Part shown: positions 5,300 through 5,318 of the stretch, in pieces
How positions within the stretch are numbered: the first letter of the stretch is position 1
Layout of the letters: every line of letters begins with the position of its first letter
Origin: Prevotella sp. CAG:485
GTDB lineage: Bacteria > Bacteroidota > Bacteroidia > Bacteroidales > Muribaculaceae
Assembly: GCA_000437495.1 (NCBI GenBank)
Contig: FR897858.1
Location: forward strand, 1-5,318
Reading direction: 5' to 3'
DNA: 5,318 nucleotides
Program-made: the position numbers and the translations under genes
Notes under the pieces: generated by a model
Databases searched by the model: none
Told to the model about the DNA's origin: nothing
Seen by the model: the letters and a program-made list of their open reading frames with translations, nothing else

Positions 5300-5302
5300 C
5301 TA
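5300..5302 (-). other. In-frame TAG just upstream of the HTH array
   Basis: The minus strand reads AGA AAA TAG CTA ACT GAT AAG. The other two frames also meet stops within the last bases of the window, so an uninterrupted N terminus cannot be found by switching frame. CAG to TAG would explain it, but too little sequence lies upstream to judge. Confidence 0.5.
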
Positions 5303-5318
5303 TTTTCTGAGTAGCCCT

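Overview
The window looks like a chromosomal stretch from a gut-type Bacteroidales bacterium. The signs are BACON-like domains on short lipoproteins, Bacteroides-type TAnnTTTG promoter boxes with no clear Shine-Dalgarno sites, and a Bacteroidetes-style arm-binding integrase beside a tandem-HTH DNA-binding protein. Base composition is GC-rich in the lipoprotein and IS parts and visibly more AT-rich in the right-hand HTH gene. This placement is inference; there is no rRNA or tRNA here.

Left part (1-1713, + strand): two adjacent paralogous genes, 15 bp apart, encode small lipoproteins. Each has a lipobox, two BACON/Ig-like beta domains and a C-terminal zinc-finger-like domain with four CxxCxGxG motifs like those of DnaJ, but no J domain. 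The first gene has an apparent one-base loss in a T run inside its signal peptide. After the second gene comes an AT-rich spacer, an imperfect hairpin, a strong intrinsic terminator and then a possible rightward promoter cut off by the next element.

Middle part (1714-4298): a complete-length IS21-family insertion sequence of about 2.6 kb with 26-bp terminal inverted repeats, a second inverted repeat inside each end, TG...CA tips, and istA-istB on the minus strand overlapping by ATGA. IstA looks intact with its DDE residues. IstB is interrupted by one in-frame TAG. The flanks show no target-site duplication and do not belong to one interrupted gene, so the element probably marks a rearrangement junction.

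Right part (4299-5318, minus strand): the first 119 codons of a tyrosine recombinase (integrase), cut off by the IS so that its catalytic domain is missing, preceded by a gene for a protein with three tandem HTH_17/excisionase-like modules. Between them are a candidate promoter and a set of CCACCAT/ATGGTGG half-sites, two of them 11 bp apart. The HTH reading frame has no usual start codon before its first module and is bounded upstream by another TAG. The integrase, istA and istB all point the same way, so transcription from the integrase promoter could run into the transposase genes.
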